In this document: one piece after another, positions 11,986 through 24,866 of the stretch
Position numbering within the stretch: position 1 is the first letter of the stretch
How the letters are laid out: the number at the start of each line of letters is the position of its first letter
DNA from: Enoplolaimus lenunculus
Taxonomy: Eukaryota > Nematoda > Enoplea > Enoplida > Thoracostomopsidae
Length of the DNA: 64,000 nucleotides
Direction of reading: 5' to 3'
Assembly (NCBI GenBank): GCA_030248215.1
Contig: JASANG010001598.1
Span: forward strand, 62,001 to 126,000
Made by a program: the position numbers and the translations under genes
The notes under the pieces: generated by a model
The model's database searches: none
Seen by the model: only the letters and a program-made list of their open reading frames with translations
What the model was told of the DNA's origin: nothing

Positions 11986-14900
11986 CTGACAAAAAATGTT
12001 TGCACTTATGGGGCATAGGATTACCCGGTGATTTATTCTCACCTCATCCTGATACACTTTATATACTCAAGAAGGCGATGTGCCTCTCCGAATCTACGAC
12101 AATTCGTCGCCCAACACCTTCTACAGCGTCCGATTGTCTTAATACCGAATCAACCTTGCAAAACCTATCTTTGGGTTGGGTTGCTAGGTCCTAAACACCT
12201 TTATCGACACACCCATTTCCTTACATAACCAAGATATATTTTCCGAAGACCTACGTCTGTTACATATATAATCTGTGCGCAATATAATTTCAATCTCATC
12301 GAAGGGAGTACTTTTTCACATTCCCTCTCGCTACGCCGCTATGAAAAAAATAAACGCGTGCGGATTTGGGTTAAAATAAACAATATATAATATATATTTA
12401 ATATATAATTTAATATGTATATATATATGCATGTAATATATAGTGCGTCTCATAGTATGCAGTATGGTGACTGCTAAGTTACGTAGCTGACGCTAATACA
12501 ACTAGCACGGTATCCAGGTATAGCTTGGAACAGTAAGGCACCAGTAAACTGAACACTACAAACAAACGTACAGCAATGCCACCTTCACTTTCCTCAATAA
12601 TCTATAAAATATAGATACGAACCCCAAGTAAGACTAGCCAAAATCTATTAATTACGAAAACTGTAGCGAAAGTGTAACGCAAGAAGTCAAGAACTCGAAA
12701 CCCACTACAACTATTCTTGCCGATGAATTACCAAGCTAAACGTCCAAATTTCACTGCTTGATTCTTGTACACTTTCCACTCATATTTAATATTATGGTTC
12801 AATTTTAGGAAAACGTATTTCTAAACCTAACCCTAGGTTCGAACTCTGAACCTAATCGAATCCTAAACGTGAAGAGGTGCATTGAAGAGCTCGCGGACTT
12901 TTACGTTTGACATTGTCATATTAAACGCAATGGATAATAGAATATACTGTCAAATTCAACTCAAACCGGTAACAAATTAAATAGTTTTTAATGACAAAAA
13001 CCTTCTTCTCGTCCCGTAGTTATCGCACACACACTAGGCGGTAAATTCAAATCAATATACCTATGTGTTATTAAAATATTAACTATGTATTATTCGTCTC
13101 AATACGTATCTTCTACATATGTACTCACGATAAAAATAACACCCCCAGCTATGTAATGCTTGGACATATACGGACATTATATATTAGCAACCATAAGCAT
13201 AGGGGGGTATATTCGCGATATATCCGCAATATTTTAACAGTAAAGTTCCACCCCCGAAAATGAACTAAAATCAAAATAGGCAGGAGGGGCGCAGCCAGCA
13301 TTATGGAAACATTTAATACTTTATTTACAAATTTCGAAGGGGGCTCTTGTGTTTCCGTGGTGAAAGTTTCTAAAACCATCGGGTCGTCAATTTCATATCA
13401 GATTTTACTCGTATTGCCTCATTTTTCGACACCTAAAATCAAGCTGGTTATTCTGAAACCTGTAGTCTCTGATATATCAGACACACAGAGACAAACACAG
13501 AAACATACGTCCATAGTATATATTTATATGAATCCATACGCTGAAATTATATTAAATTCATTATGGCATTTCCAAAAAAGTCCCATAAACACATGGGTGA
13601 CTACGGAGCGGCGCAACAAAGGCTTCCGAAATGTCATCATCGGAACACAAAAAGCCACGCTGCTGCTAATTAAATTTTTTCAAATTCATATGACCAGACA
13701 CACTCCAAAGCGACGCTGTGTGTAGAGCAGCAAATTTTATAAACCTACCCATGACACTGGCGAATCTAAAAGGGGTTGGGGCAGGCACCCTGGCTTCGGC
13801 GCGTAACTGGGATCAAAACCATGATTTTGTAGCATGATTTAGCACTAAAATTGCGTTTGGTTTCTTGCTCGCTTGGATCGCGAGTTTTTTTCAAATTATA
13901 CCATGCGCGGCACCCCTTTCAGAAATCTCTGGCTCTGCCACTAAGCCTGGACAAGATAAAGCTGGGTAGAGAGAGAGAGAATTTAATTAAAAACAATCAT
14001 TACACTCCTAACCGGTACGGACGTAGCTACGTTTTTAAAAAACGGGTCACGTCACGCTTTATCAAAAATTTCACAATGCACGTTCATGGTAACTAAAAAG
14101 TGCCTAAAAACATTATACAAAAATTGCAAGGAAAGATGTTTGCCCCCTGAACTCACCCTCGGGCTACATCTTTTCGGACTGGAGGCGGCTTGTAGATGAA
14201 CGGGTTTAGCAACAGTCAAGATAAGTCCTAGCCACACATTTACGATATGTGAAATCTCCAAAAACCCCTAAATATAACTTTTTGCCCTTCCTAGCTTTGG
14301 AAATTTCCTAGCTTGGAAATATACTGTATACGTACCGCGAAATTGTTTCAGTAATATGAAATTTATACACACTTTAAATAGGCGTTTGACAATAAACCTT
14401 AACTGGGGTCAAAACCTTCAAATGAAGTATACGTGAAGTTCCGTGAACCCCTTACAGCTGCGTGTTGTTCGGTATCATATATATATACAGTCCATATTCC
14501 TTTGAAACATGTTTGGTGAAACAGAGGTAAAAATTCACGGCTCTTGTACACTTTCCACGACTGTCTTACGTTTTACCAAAGCGGCAAGCTTAAGCTAGGT
14601 TCGGGAAGGCGTATTCAATGCGTACATTTTTACATGGCTATCAGAATTTGGAAAAAATCCTCTCAACTAGCGTGCACAGCACGCCTACGCCCCTGGAAAT
14701 AACATTTTCTTGCACACTTCCCACACAAGCTTAAGTTTATGTCTAGGACAGCGCGAACCCAAGCCTAAGCTTTTCCGGTTTTCTGTAAATCTTTCCCTTC
14801 GCCTAAGCCATAATTAAATGTAAAACAGCCGGTAAAATTCTCGTAATAAAATATTTCGGAATGTATACCACCAGTCATAAACAACCACTGTGCACAAAAA

Positions 14901-17900
14901 TTCATTTCGAAGGCGTGGTTTATATTAAAAACAAGTGCCCCTTCGCAAACAGGAGCCAACGGAGATTGCCTTTGCCTATTTTTTGTTTTCGGAAACCCGG
15001 AATTCCTAGACATAAATACCAGAAGCGTAGCCAAGGAAAGGACCTGGTGGTCTAAATCTATATTTTGCGACATTTTCCTTTCGTGATCAAATATCTTTAT
15101 TACAGCACGATAAATTTTCCCAGCTGATCCGAGAAGCAAAAGCCTCTTTTTTATCCTGGCTATGTGCCTTGTCTGAAAAATACCCTACGCATGCACCTTT
15201 GCATTAGCCAGTTTTTCCCGTCTGTATTTCAGGGGCGCAGACAGGATTTCATTTCGAGAGGGAATAACCAATTGCGAGCAAACGAAGCGTGCGATAAAAT
15301 TTTTTGACACCTCTACCGAGATAACTCTACAGCCTGTTCAAATATCTCTTTCGGAGTCTGCCCAAAAATTTCAGAGGGCGAAAGAGTCGGGGTTCTATCT
15401 CCCCATCATCCCGTTTGTATACGCTCCTGATCAATTTAAATTTCTACAAATTTCCCCGTATTCCAGTATTGTTTAGAGCATACAACAATACACTAGTTAT
15501 AGGCGACTAGAAAACCTTCGCATCCACCCCACAAGGAAACAAAGACACCCGACATGGCGTACAATTTCCCCCAACTAAAAAACTAGTCAGAAAATCGCCA
15601 ATTTGAAAATTACGCTCCCCTTTTTTTAAAAAAACTTCAAGCAAAACGCCAACCACAATCCACCATCAATCTCTCTCAAGAACAAACTTAACCACAAACT
15701 AGATACAAATACTGTGTGTTAAAAACAATACAAACACATGCGAATAAACCTACACTTTCTACTTATAATCATATATAAATTTATATACATATATCTATAT
15801 ATTTAATATATGTGTGTATATGTATATATTATATATTATACATATATGTGTATATATTTAATAAAATATATTCACAATACACCAATAAACAACTACACAT
15901 AATACTTCTTCAACAAGATCGTCCAATAAATACATAAACACATCTACAATGTACAAAAAGCAAACACAGACACATCGTAAATGTAAAATAAAGACAAACA
16001 CATAACTACATCTCACTAGTACAATATACAACTGTACATACACACCAGTATGTGCAAAGAATAAAAACATCAACATGTAACAATACAATACCCAAATTAT
16101 CTCACACTGCTCAGAACGCCTCCTGCTGTGTATATATTCGTCAGGCCGTCGGCTGCTGGGACTGTGATAGACGACCCAGACACGATCGGTTGAACCGAAA
16201 CAAAAACCGCAAACGGGAGATCCTTGAGCATGGTCGTTGCTACACGTGGGCGGATGGGGTACATATAGTCTCAAAATGAAGGGAATTATGTTAAAAATAC
16301 ACCACAAGGTGTTAAAGTTATCGTCAATACACCTCTAAAGCTTCCTTCTTAATGTATCCCTTTCGAACTGAAATTCTGCGACCTACAATACCTTCTGCAA
16401 TATAAGCATAGCTGAGTGATTGGGGTGGGCAAATTAAGCCGGAACTTATTTTTGCTGTTAGACCAGCAGCACTACAGATATGAATTTATAACTGATTTAG
16501 AGATCATTTGGCTCTTGTACGCTTACTCATGCATGCTTACGGTCACTCTCAGCCGTAGCTCTTTAGAAAAGTATTACGTTCCTAAACCTAAGCCTAAAAT
16601 TTAATATTAACGTAGAACGAAGTGCACAAGAGACAAAGCCTTCTGTGCCGGCAAAGGCGTGTAAAAAGTAAAACTATAAAAATAAATAGAAAATTCCACA
16701 GAAATTCCAGAAAGGTTAAGAAACACACCCTTGATACATTTTTATACATATCACATAAATATGTAACTAAATATTCACACAACACAAACGACAAAGAAAT
16801 ATAAAAATGATACAAAATTTTGCTGACGTGGCTGAAAATCACTATGATTAGGACAAGGGCCGCTATTGCAGTCTCCTGATCAGGATTACCCTGAAATACT
16901 GTTTCCGGTAACACATCTTGTCAGCTTTGGCCGGCGTTAGGCAAGTCGGCAGTCAACACCACAAATAGGTCCGAGAAGGGCCCCAATAAAATGTTTCACA
17001 CGTGTATAACTTCGTGATCTGAGAAAACTCTGTATCCTTTGTACATCGAAATAGCATATTCTGATTTAGGTAGCCCGCAATAGTAATTAATGTCTTTTTA
17101 AAATACGGGGATTAGGTAGACGGCAGACCCTGAGAAATAATAACACAAAATTAATTCACAAAATTTGGTTGTTGGTGAAAAGGTTTTCACCCCGCATTTG
17201 TACAACGTGGGGGTACTATATAATTTATATACCATAGTTTCTGATAGGGTGGGGGTGGCAAAACGTTTCTCAGTGAAGTTAAGTTCTTAAGAATTCCCAC
17301 CGTGAACATACCAGGCCCGAAACTGGACAACCATGTAAAATTTAAACACATTTTGGGAGCAGCTTTCAAACCGAATCCCCCCAGTCATGGTTGCCATTCT
17401 ATCACCGACTCATCATTCACAAAACACAAACTGCTTTTATGCACCCGCACGTTAAATATAACTTCCCCCGCTCCAACCAAAGCTACGCCACGCCACCGCG
17501 GCCGAACTTGCACCCAGTTTAATAAAACAATGGTACCCCCACCAAAACCCATTATATGTGTCCCGTCACATTCAGGACCGCAAGTAGGGGAACGAAGGAA
17601 ACGCTGCAGCCTACGTACAGCTTAACCCTCTGACCGAAAATTTATTCAACCACAAAATCCTATGTTAAAGAAAGTTTTCTTGTCCCCCTTGGGATATCTT
17701 GTTGCCCTTTTTACTTAGAATAAATCATTGCTGGGCTAGACCGTCATTAAACAAAGGCCGTCGTGGGGCTAACGCAGCGGCGTTGTCAGTAAACCCAATG
17801 TGGATCTTCATTTGATTTGGGGGGCCATATCGAATACGTATACATGTAGATATGAAGTTAGTGGGAAGTCAATTTGCGTCTGTTTAACTAATTAAAATAA

Positions 17901-17954
17901 ACTTTTTTAAAACCACTGAAAGTCTTGAGGCCATGTGAAGGTTTATCTAAGCGT
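11986..17954. other. No gene; AT-rich with scattered MITE ends
   Basis: Contains a half copy of the ACAATTCGTCGCCC family at about 12098, family ends CTTGTACACTTTCC at about 12767 and 14543, TA-rich simple sequence at 12375-12435 and 15765-15865, and a fragment of an AATTTCATTTCGA-type repeat near 15250. A moderately GC-rich patch at 16090-16260 is open on both strands but matches nothing I know. Confidence 0.55.
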
Positions 17955-18080
17955 AAGGGTTGCGCTATACTCGGCGCGCGCCGCCTAAGGCCGCCGGACG
18001 TCGGCGTGCAGCACGATAAAAAATTTGCCGCACGCCACCGCGCGCCGGCGTCCGACTCAGTAAAGTATAAGGCAACCCTT
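17955..18080. mobile_element. GC-rich MITE with AAGGGTTGC ends
   Basis: 126 bp with inverted ends AAGGGTTGCGCTATACT and the complement of AGTATAAGGCAACCCTT. The interior is extremely CpG-rich (GGCGCGCGCCGCCTAAGG, CCACCGCGCGCCGGCGTCCG) and could fold on itself. A partial relative is at 7089-7178. Confidence 0.72.
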
Positions 18081-19351
18081 AACCATAACCTGCGCCTATG
18101 CCTAAAAACCTTACCCTAAATGCAGGAAAACGTGTACAAGAGTTACTAATTGGCCAAACCACTTATAAGAAGGGGCATACTGTTGATTTCTCAATACTTA
18201 CTCGCAGGTTAAAATTTTACTAAGGGGGGGCAAAAGACTCCTTCTGGCAACGCCACTGTGTGTGAACGGTAGATTTCTTATAAGAGGAACCATACCATAG
18301 GCAGGCAATACACTACGCCCGCCTCTGAATCCGTTTATGAAGCTGATCCCTATGTCCCGTTAATAGCTTTATTCATTTCAGTCTAGGAACACCTAAGCCA
18401 GCACGATTAGTGTACAGACCAAAACATACGACATAGCCACGGCGTAGCCAGAACTCAGATTTCAACTTACGGAGACAATAACCGCATTTAAAAGTTCGAG
18501 AGAATTTTTATTGACTTCAATAGAATCCAGCAGATTATTCTGAACCCTGTATAACTACTATCTTTTTTCATCACCACACCGCAGTAAATTTCTCAAAGAT
18601 TATCAACATATTCACCCCTGTGTATTATATGCCTCTGTACACAGCAGAAACTAATATTTACACAGTGAGAATCGGACATCATCCAGAATTTCATTTCGAT
18701 ACGGGGCGTAATAACTACGTTTAGTTTTATGCGCACCAGCATTGCGAACGAAATTTTTTTGACTCCTGCAAGTTTGTTTCCTTAGAGTCTTTCGTAAATT
18801 TCAGCGAATATATCCCTCCTATCGCTCACTCTTGTCCCTCTGGCGAGCAAAAGACTAGAACCCAAACAATAAACCAAACTTTTACCCAAAGAAAAACAAT
18901 TGAGAATACTTTTGTTATTTTTCATTGTTTATTTATGGAAACAAGTTAGGGGCGTATATTTAAGGATGCAGAGGACATGGGATATATCCTGTCTAAATTT
19001 CTGAATTGACTACAAAGAAGGCACATTTTTATGGCTGCAGAATAAAACTTGCAGAAGTCAGAAAAATTTTGCAAAAAAACTTTTACAAAAGGTTATGCCT
19101 TCCCGAAACAAAATCTTGCCAACGTCCCTATTTATAGTATCACGCAAGTTTAAAAGAAATAGGCTTTGTAGTAAACAAGCAGGCATATAGATGTAGCGGG
19201 CACCGCCAGACTGAACAACACAATGGATCCTACGAACCATTGCAATAAAATATTCTAAGTCTAAGCAAATCTAAAACTTTCCATGGAAATGACAGTTGTA
19301 GATGACTCTGGTATACTCTGCCTTCCACCACATTTCCGCTTAGGTTTGGCT
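18081..19351. other. No gene seen
   Basis: AT-rich, with a CTTGTACAC-type MITE end near 18130 and an AATTTCATTTCGATACGGGG repeat near 18687 related to ones near 15250 and 6800. No RNA gene seen. Confidence 0.5.
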
Positions 19352-20490
19352 TTTACGCCATAATTTCTCCTCACTCAAATCTGAACCAAAATCACAAAAT
19401 TACCAGACCACAGAGAGGCTGGAAGCCAGCTACATCACTACACCTGGCAAAACCAAGTTTTGCAACCAACCCAGTATTCAGAATGAAATACTATACAGCA
19501 AACAGCGTTTATTTTTTAGCTAATTTATTTCTCCACTTTTATAAAATAATGATGGTTAATAAAATGGCTTGTAGTCATATGGGCCCTGGGCTCCCAACGC
19601 CTTAATTCAACCCTGTTGCTTTTCTCACACACCAATATTCCTATGAAAAATTCAAATGTTCTCCACTTCAATCCTTCCTGACGATGAGCAACGCCAACGA
19701 GATTAAACTCGCAGCACAAAAATTTGAAACGCGCATATTTACAACGGCAGTAAAAAACGGTATTTAAATTTGTATATACAGCGATGGAACACAGACTAGG
19801 TTTGGGGCTCCTCCCAAAATTCCTAGTGGGGGCCCCTTATTCAACTTGAATATAAACGGCTATTTTTTATTTAGTCTTCTTAGGGTGGGGCTCTCTTTGT
19901 GGAGGGAACCACCACCACAATTTACGCCATAATTTCTCCTCACTCAAATCTGAACCAAAATCACAAAATTACCAGACCACAGAGAGGCTGGAAGCCAGCT
20001 ACATCACTACACCTGGCAAAACCAAGTTTTGCAACCAACCCAGTATTCAGAATGAAATACTATACAGCAAACAGCGTTTATTTTTTAGCTAATTTATTTC
20101 TCCACTTTTATAAAATAATGATGGTTAATAAAATGGCTTGTAGTCATATGGGCCCTGGCCTCCCAACGCCTTAATTCAACCCTGTTGCTTTTCTCACACA
20201 CCAATATTCCTATGAAAAATTCAAATGTTCTCCACTTCAATCCTTCCTGACGATGAGCAACGCCAACGAGATTAAACTCGCAGCACAAAAATTTGAAACG
20301 CGCATATTTACAACGGCAGTAAAAAACGGTATTTAAATTTGTATATATACAGCGATGGAACACAGACTAGGTTTGGGGCTCCTCCCAAAATTCCTAGTGG
20401 GGGCCCCTTATTCAACTTGAATATAAACGGCTATTTTTTATTTAGTCTTCTTAGGGTGGGGCTCTCTTTGTGGAGGGAACCACCACCACA
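19352..20490. repeat. Direct tandem duplication, 569-bp unit, two copies
   Basis: TTTACGCCATAATTTCTCCT starts each unit, at 19352 and 19921. The copies are nearly identical to the end (GGAACCACCACCACAA), with only a few differences, such as GGGCTCCC versus GGCCTCCC. Very recent by its identity. The duplicated frames show no domain. Confidence 0.93.
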
Positions 20491-22976
20491 AAACGTGGGG
20501 TGTCCGGGGTGGCTACCACAACTCTGTATGTACGAATATGCATATATTGCATATACGTATTATATATAAATGTGCGTCAAATTTCTTTTTCATTAGTGTA
20601 GAAAGTGACAGATAAGGGGATATATCCCTTCACGAAATTTCCGAGACAAGAAAAAAGACTGCATCATACGCCTTAAAACAACCTACGTTATCCGAGCCTA
20701 AAATTTGTTACATTACGCCCTCCCGAATTTAAGATATGGTTACATTTTGTGCATAACTGAATAAAGCACGTAAATACATAAACACGTACAAAAATGTCAA
20801 CTGTAAATGTGATACACTTGTACAGATAAACACATATACACATAGTAACATTGTTTAATACAGGACCGCGTAGCCGATATTTCATTCAAAAGTTTTTTTG
20901 CAAGCGATCGGAGTGCGTAAACGATAAATGTTTTTGGATTTTACGATCCAGCAGGTTATACAGCCTATAAAAGTGCATTTTCGTCCCGTTGGTCCTGCAA
21001 TTTCCGTAAACAACTATATCTTTCCACTCACCTCCCGTTTAATACAATCTTTATCTTCTCCACTCAATTAACTTGGGAGATGCCATACCCTTGGGGTATA
21101 TATTTAAAAGTACTGGCGGTGGCACGTCCAGAAATTTTCCTTGGGTGGCGCGTGATATATAATGGGCCAATGAGGCAAGTCAACGGGGGTCAGGGAAACA
21201 TTTTGACAATTTTAACCTGAATAACCTGGATGTTGAGTATCAATTTCTAAATGAGATTGTTTTTCAGTACGTCTCTTCTCTAGCGCTTGTAATTGTGTCT
21301 CATATAGGACGGTGTTTTTACATTCCCATCGTAGTTTCAATTTTTAAAAAATAACACGATTACAACTATTATTATTGAAAAAGTAATGGCAAAACTTCAA
21401 AAACTGTGAAAGTGGGTGGGGTGGCGAGTAAGAAGTGTGTGTGTGTATACTGCATCGCACGAAATGCAATATTATGTTCAAGCATAGTCCACTTTCTATA
21501 ATATATTTTTATTTTAAGTGAAACAAAATGTTGAATAAAATCATACTGCGGCAAACGCGAAAAACCGTTGGTAGAATTCGATCGCAGGGCCACGATTATA
21601 AAAAGTTTAATAATCAAAAATCTATTTCAAGCTGCTACTCTGCCCTTAAAATGGCTATCTCTTCCTACAGTATCTTATAAAAATTATTAAGGCCCAGCGG
21701 ACTGTCGTTATGTTACCATTAGTCAGCTTATCAAATAAAAAAATCTAATTCTTCAAAACTTCAAAATTTTTAATATGTAATAATGATCCGGGGAGGTCAC
21801 AATATGTTTCCTTTAAACATATTGTGCCAGTTTTAGAATTAGTATATGTTTTTAGGGTTGTGGCCAACATTTAGTTTCGGTGGGATACAGCTCCAATTAC
21901 TGACCTTGACCTCGTCCAAAACGTGGCCAATGAGCAAAAAGTTGAGATCCCCATTTTCAGAAATGATAAAAGTTCCAATTTTGTCCTAAACCTTAATAGC
22001 AGATTGGCCTATGATATATATACGCCACGAGATATCTCAACGTTTATATGTAATCTTAATCTTTTTAAACGCATAATTAAATTTTACGATCAATAAAAAC
22101 ACGAACAAACGTATTTTATTTAAGTTTTTATGCGAATCAACCAACAATACATCTAGGGCTGGAACTGCGGGGTGAGGCCGATACACTACGTAATCGATTG
22201 CACTAAAGACCATTATGTTAGAAAACTTACTTTTCCTCACAGTATTTGATGGGATAGGACGGTATATAATCACCGAAATTTTTAGGACGAGAAAACGATA
22301 TTTTTAAAAACAACTTTTTGTCACTCGCTGCCTTCTGCTCGCATAAAAATTAAAATTTTACACGAGGGTCCTACGAAGACTCTCGTGCATTTAAGTTACG
22401 GAAAACATTTAAAGTCTAAACCTGAGCAAAAGCTTTAAACAACAAATATGGGAGAAAAGTACACAAGAGCGATAAAGAATTTTCGTTCCATACTTATGCC
22501 ACTGGCAGTAACGCGGCTGGTTGCGGCCCGATCCCCACTAACCCGACCTATTAGGAGAAGCCAAGGCCCCCGTAAAACCGAACCGCCATGCGCCTTTAAA
22601 TAATTTTCACACCTTCAGCGCAATTTTAGGCTAAGCTCAGTGTTGCGTTATTCATGGTTGTTTGGCTTTGCACTGCAACCAGGAGTATATATGTTCCTGT
22701 TCCATCTGGTTTTGAATACGCTGCACCGTTGGTTAACACCTTACAAGTAGAGCCCCGTTTCATACGCATGGGGGCTTCGTATATACCACGTGTGGTCCAA
22801 ACCCCCCGTTTAAAATTCCGCAGACAACAGCTGCTAAAAGCAAATACGTGACGAGCCAGCCATCTAAAAAATTTGTGTATGATTAGAACGTACACGTTTT
22901 ATGTGAGAAAAACACAACAGATAAGCAACAATACATACACATAGAAACAAGTTTTGACCTTTTCATTTAATAAAAT
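20491..22976. other. No gene; one short perfect palindrome
   Basis: AT-rich. Holds the hairpin at 21798-21826, a MITE end (GAAAAGTACACAAGAGC) near 22455, and an unrelated repeat near 20870 (ATTTCATTCAAAAG). No coding signal accepted. Confidence 0.5.
21798..21826. repeat. Perfect 12-bp inverted repeat with 5-nt loop
   Basis: CACAATATGTTT and its exact complement separated by CCTTT. No poly-T follows and no gene is near. Probably a chance or relic structure. Confidence 0.6.
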
Positions 22977-23134
22977 CAGGTACGCAACCAGCTCAGCCCC
23001 TTGCAAAAAGTCCTCCCACCCTTGAAAATTTTCAACCTTGCTTGTAAGTCATTGAAAACCCTTGTTGTATGCCTCTCCTGAAAAGTTTTTAGCCCCCCTC
23101 CCCAGCAAGAGCAAGGTGAGCTGGCTACGGGCCT
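22977..23134. mobile_element. MITE, CAGGCCCGTAGCCAG family, inverted
   Basis: 158 bp. Right end GAGCTGGCTACGGGCCTG, left end CAGGTACGCAACCAGCTC. The interior has the family core with TTTTCAACCTTGCTTGTAAG. Confidence 0.75.
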
Positions 23135-23257
23135 GAAACTCCGTACGTTACAATTTTTAATTTTGGACATTTACGTACTACGAATTTTTTCAACTGCGCA
23201 GCAGTGTGAGCGTTATACACACTTCAAAATATGCATAAAGCGGTATTTGCATGCAAA

Positions 23258-23317
23258 GACCCGTAGCCAACTCATCTTTCTAAGGGTGGTCGATTGCCCT
23301 CTGGCTACGGGCCCGGC
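23258..23317. mobile_element. Internally shortened CAGGCCCGTAGCCAG-family copy
   Basis: Only about 60 bp: AAGACCCGTAGCCAACTCAT at one end and CTCTGGCTACGGGCCCG at the other, with most of the interior missing. Confidence 0.6.
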
Positions 23318-23424
23318 ATGACACAAACCAGTAACATCAGGGCCACAACTACAGGTGGGTCTAGAAAGTGCAGCGCTTGTATTACGCGTTCATAGCAGGG
23401 GCGGTCTAGCTTCCTGGGGGGTGA

Positions 23425-23540
23425 CGGAACAGAAGGCCGCCGGACAAGCTTTTGGTCTAGGCGGTCTTTTGTATGGCGGCTATCTGTCCGGTAGATATTT
23501 GTCCGGCGACCGTCTGTCCGGGAACCGTCTTGGGGCTATA
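23425..23540. repeat. TTTTGTCC minisatellite, copy 2, with orientation switch
   Basis: Starts in the ACAAAAGGCC orientation (CAGAAGGCCGCCGGACAAG) and switches to the TTTTGTCC orientation (AGGCGGTCTTTTGT), ending CGACCGTCTGTCCGGGAACC. A short foldback arrangement. Confidence 0.7.
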
Positions 23541-24671
23541 ACTCGTAATGAGCGCAACATTGTTTGCTTTCAAAACAAATTTACTGCTAAAATGAAAGTC
23601 TAAAACTTCGCGCTCGATTCGCTCTCGAGCTTTTTCTTTACATATCTATGTCCAGTACCTGAGAGCAGACAGGGGTGGAGCCCTCAAACTCCAGGCTGGG
23701 GACCCCCCGCGTAGATGTGGATACAGAATTTATCGATGTTTGATCTAAGGTTGTCCGAGCTCACGCTCGTGTTTCAAAGCTGTGGGTACACATGAAAGTG
23801 AAGCCATCTTTAAACTGAATCAAACTTAGGGAAACAGCACGCGGCACACCTCACTTAAATATTTCTTTTATTACCTTCTTTATTATTTCGTTTCATTAGA
23901 GTTTATCTTATCTTCAGTAAAATTGTAAGCCAGCGAGTGTAGCGACCGAGAAAACTTGTCGGCATTCAGCAGCCTGGTGGATATTCTTAGGCCTGTGTAG
24001 TGTCTAAAGCCATTTAAAAATCCCAGAAAGGTAGGGTAGTCTCAAACTCGCGAGCGAAACGAGCGAGAAGCCAGACGTATTTCATAACTTCGAAGGTATT
24101 GTTTCATCCGGTTACGGTGGAGCCCCCAAATGGGGTTATGGGGTGGTGCTCCGGCCCTGTCTATCTCGATATAAACAGTTGGCGAAAAACTGGTAAATCA
24201 CTCGTTGTTTAAAACACTGCAGACCAATTGAGGGTGGGGGGCGTGGAGGGCGGCAGCAACGCATCCTGGTTAGTATCCTTTCAAATCGCGGGGGGTTCCC
24301 GCAATTAGTTTTAACGATTGTGAAAAATTATCGCAGGAGAAATAGTAAACACTTAAAGTCAATCTCACAGCGAAATGCCAGGCACTGGCGGGCCAGTGTA
24401 AAGAAAATGGCCGTAGCATCGACGTTATAACGATCGCGAAAAAGTAAAAAATTGTCCTGTCCCTCCGAGGATCAACGTTGTGTGAACAGAGTGGGCTAAG
24501 ACAGTAGGTCTTACGCGAATAACTTATCCTTACAGAGTACCGACAATAAACATAGCCAGTTTGGAAGCTTATATTTGTCTTAACCTTACGGCAATAACAT
24601 GTTTTTGTCCCTATGCCATATGCACAGTGTACAAATTTACTGAGTCCCTCCGAGGGGACTATTTAAGTTAA

Positions 24672-24818
24672 AAACCGCCTAGACAATAGGTCGTTCGAGC
24701 AAAAGGTTGTCCGGACAAAAGGCCGTCCTGACAAAAGGCCGTCCTGACAAAAGGCCATCCTGACAAAAGGTCCTCCTGACAAAAGGCCGTCTAGACAAAA
24801 GGCCGTCCGGACAAGTGG
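24672..24818. repeat. 16-bp minisatellite GACAAAAGGCCGTCCT
   Basis: About seven units, some exact, with variants CCATCCT, TCCTCCT and CCGTCTA. Confidence 0.92.
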
Positions 24819-24866
24819 ACGCCGTAAATGTTAGATAAGGAAAATCCGAAATCTAAAGTTGTTTGG

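Noticed and set aside
13303-13725. 140-codon plus-strand frame
   Set aside because: No domain, AT-rich composition, no splice context; looks like chance over repeat-derived DNA.
15858-16307. 149-codon minus-strand frame and overlapping cysteine-containing plus-strand frame
   Set aside because: A GC-richer patch is open on both strands, but neither translation matches a family; low-complexity ends suggest chance.
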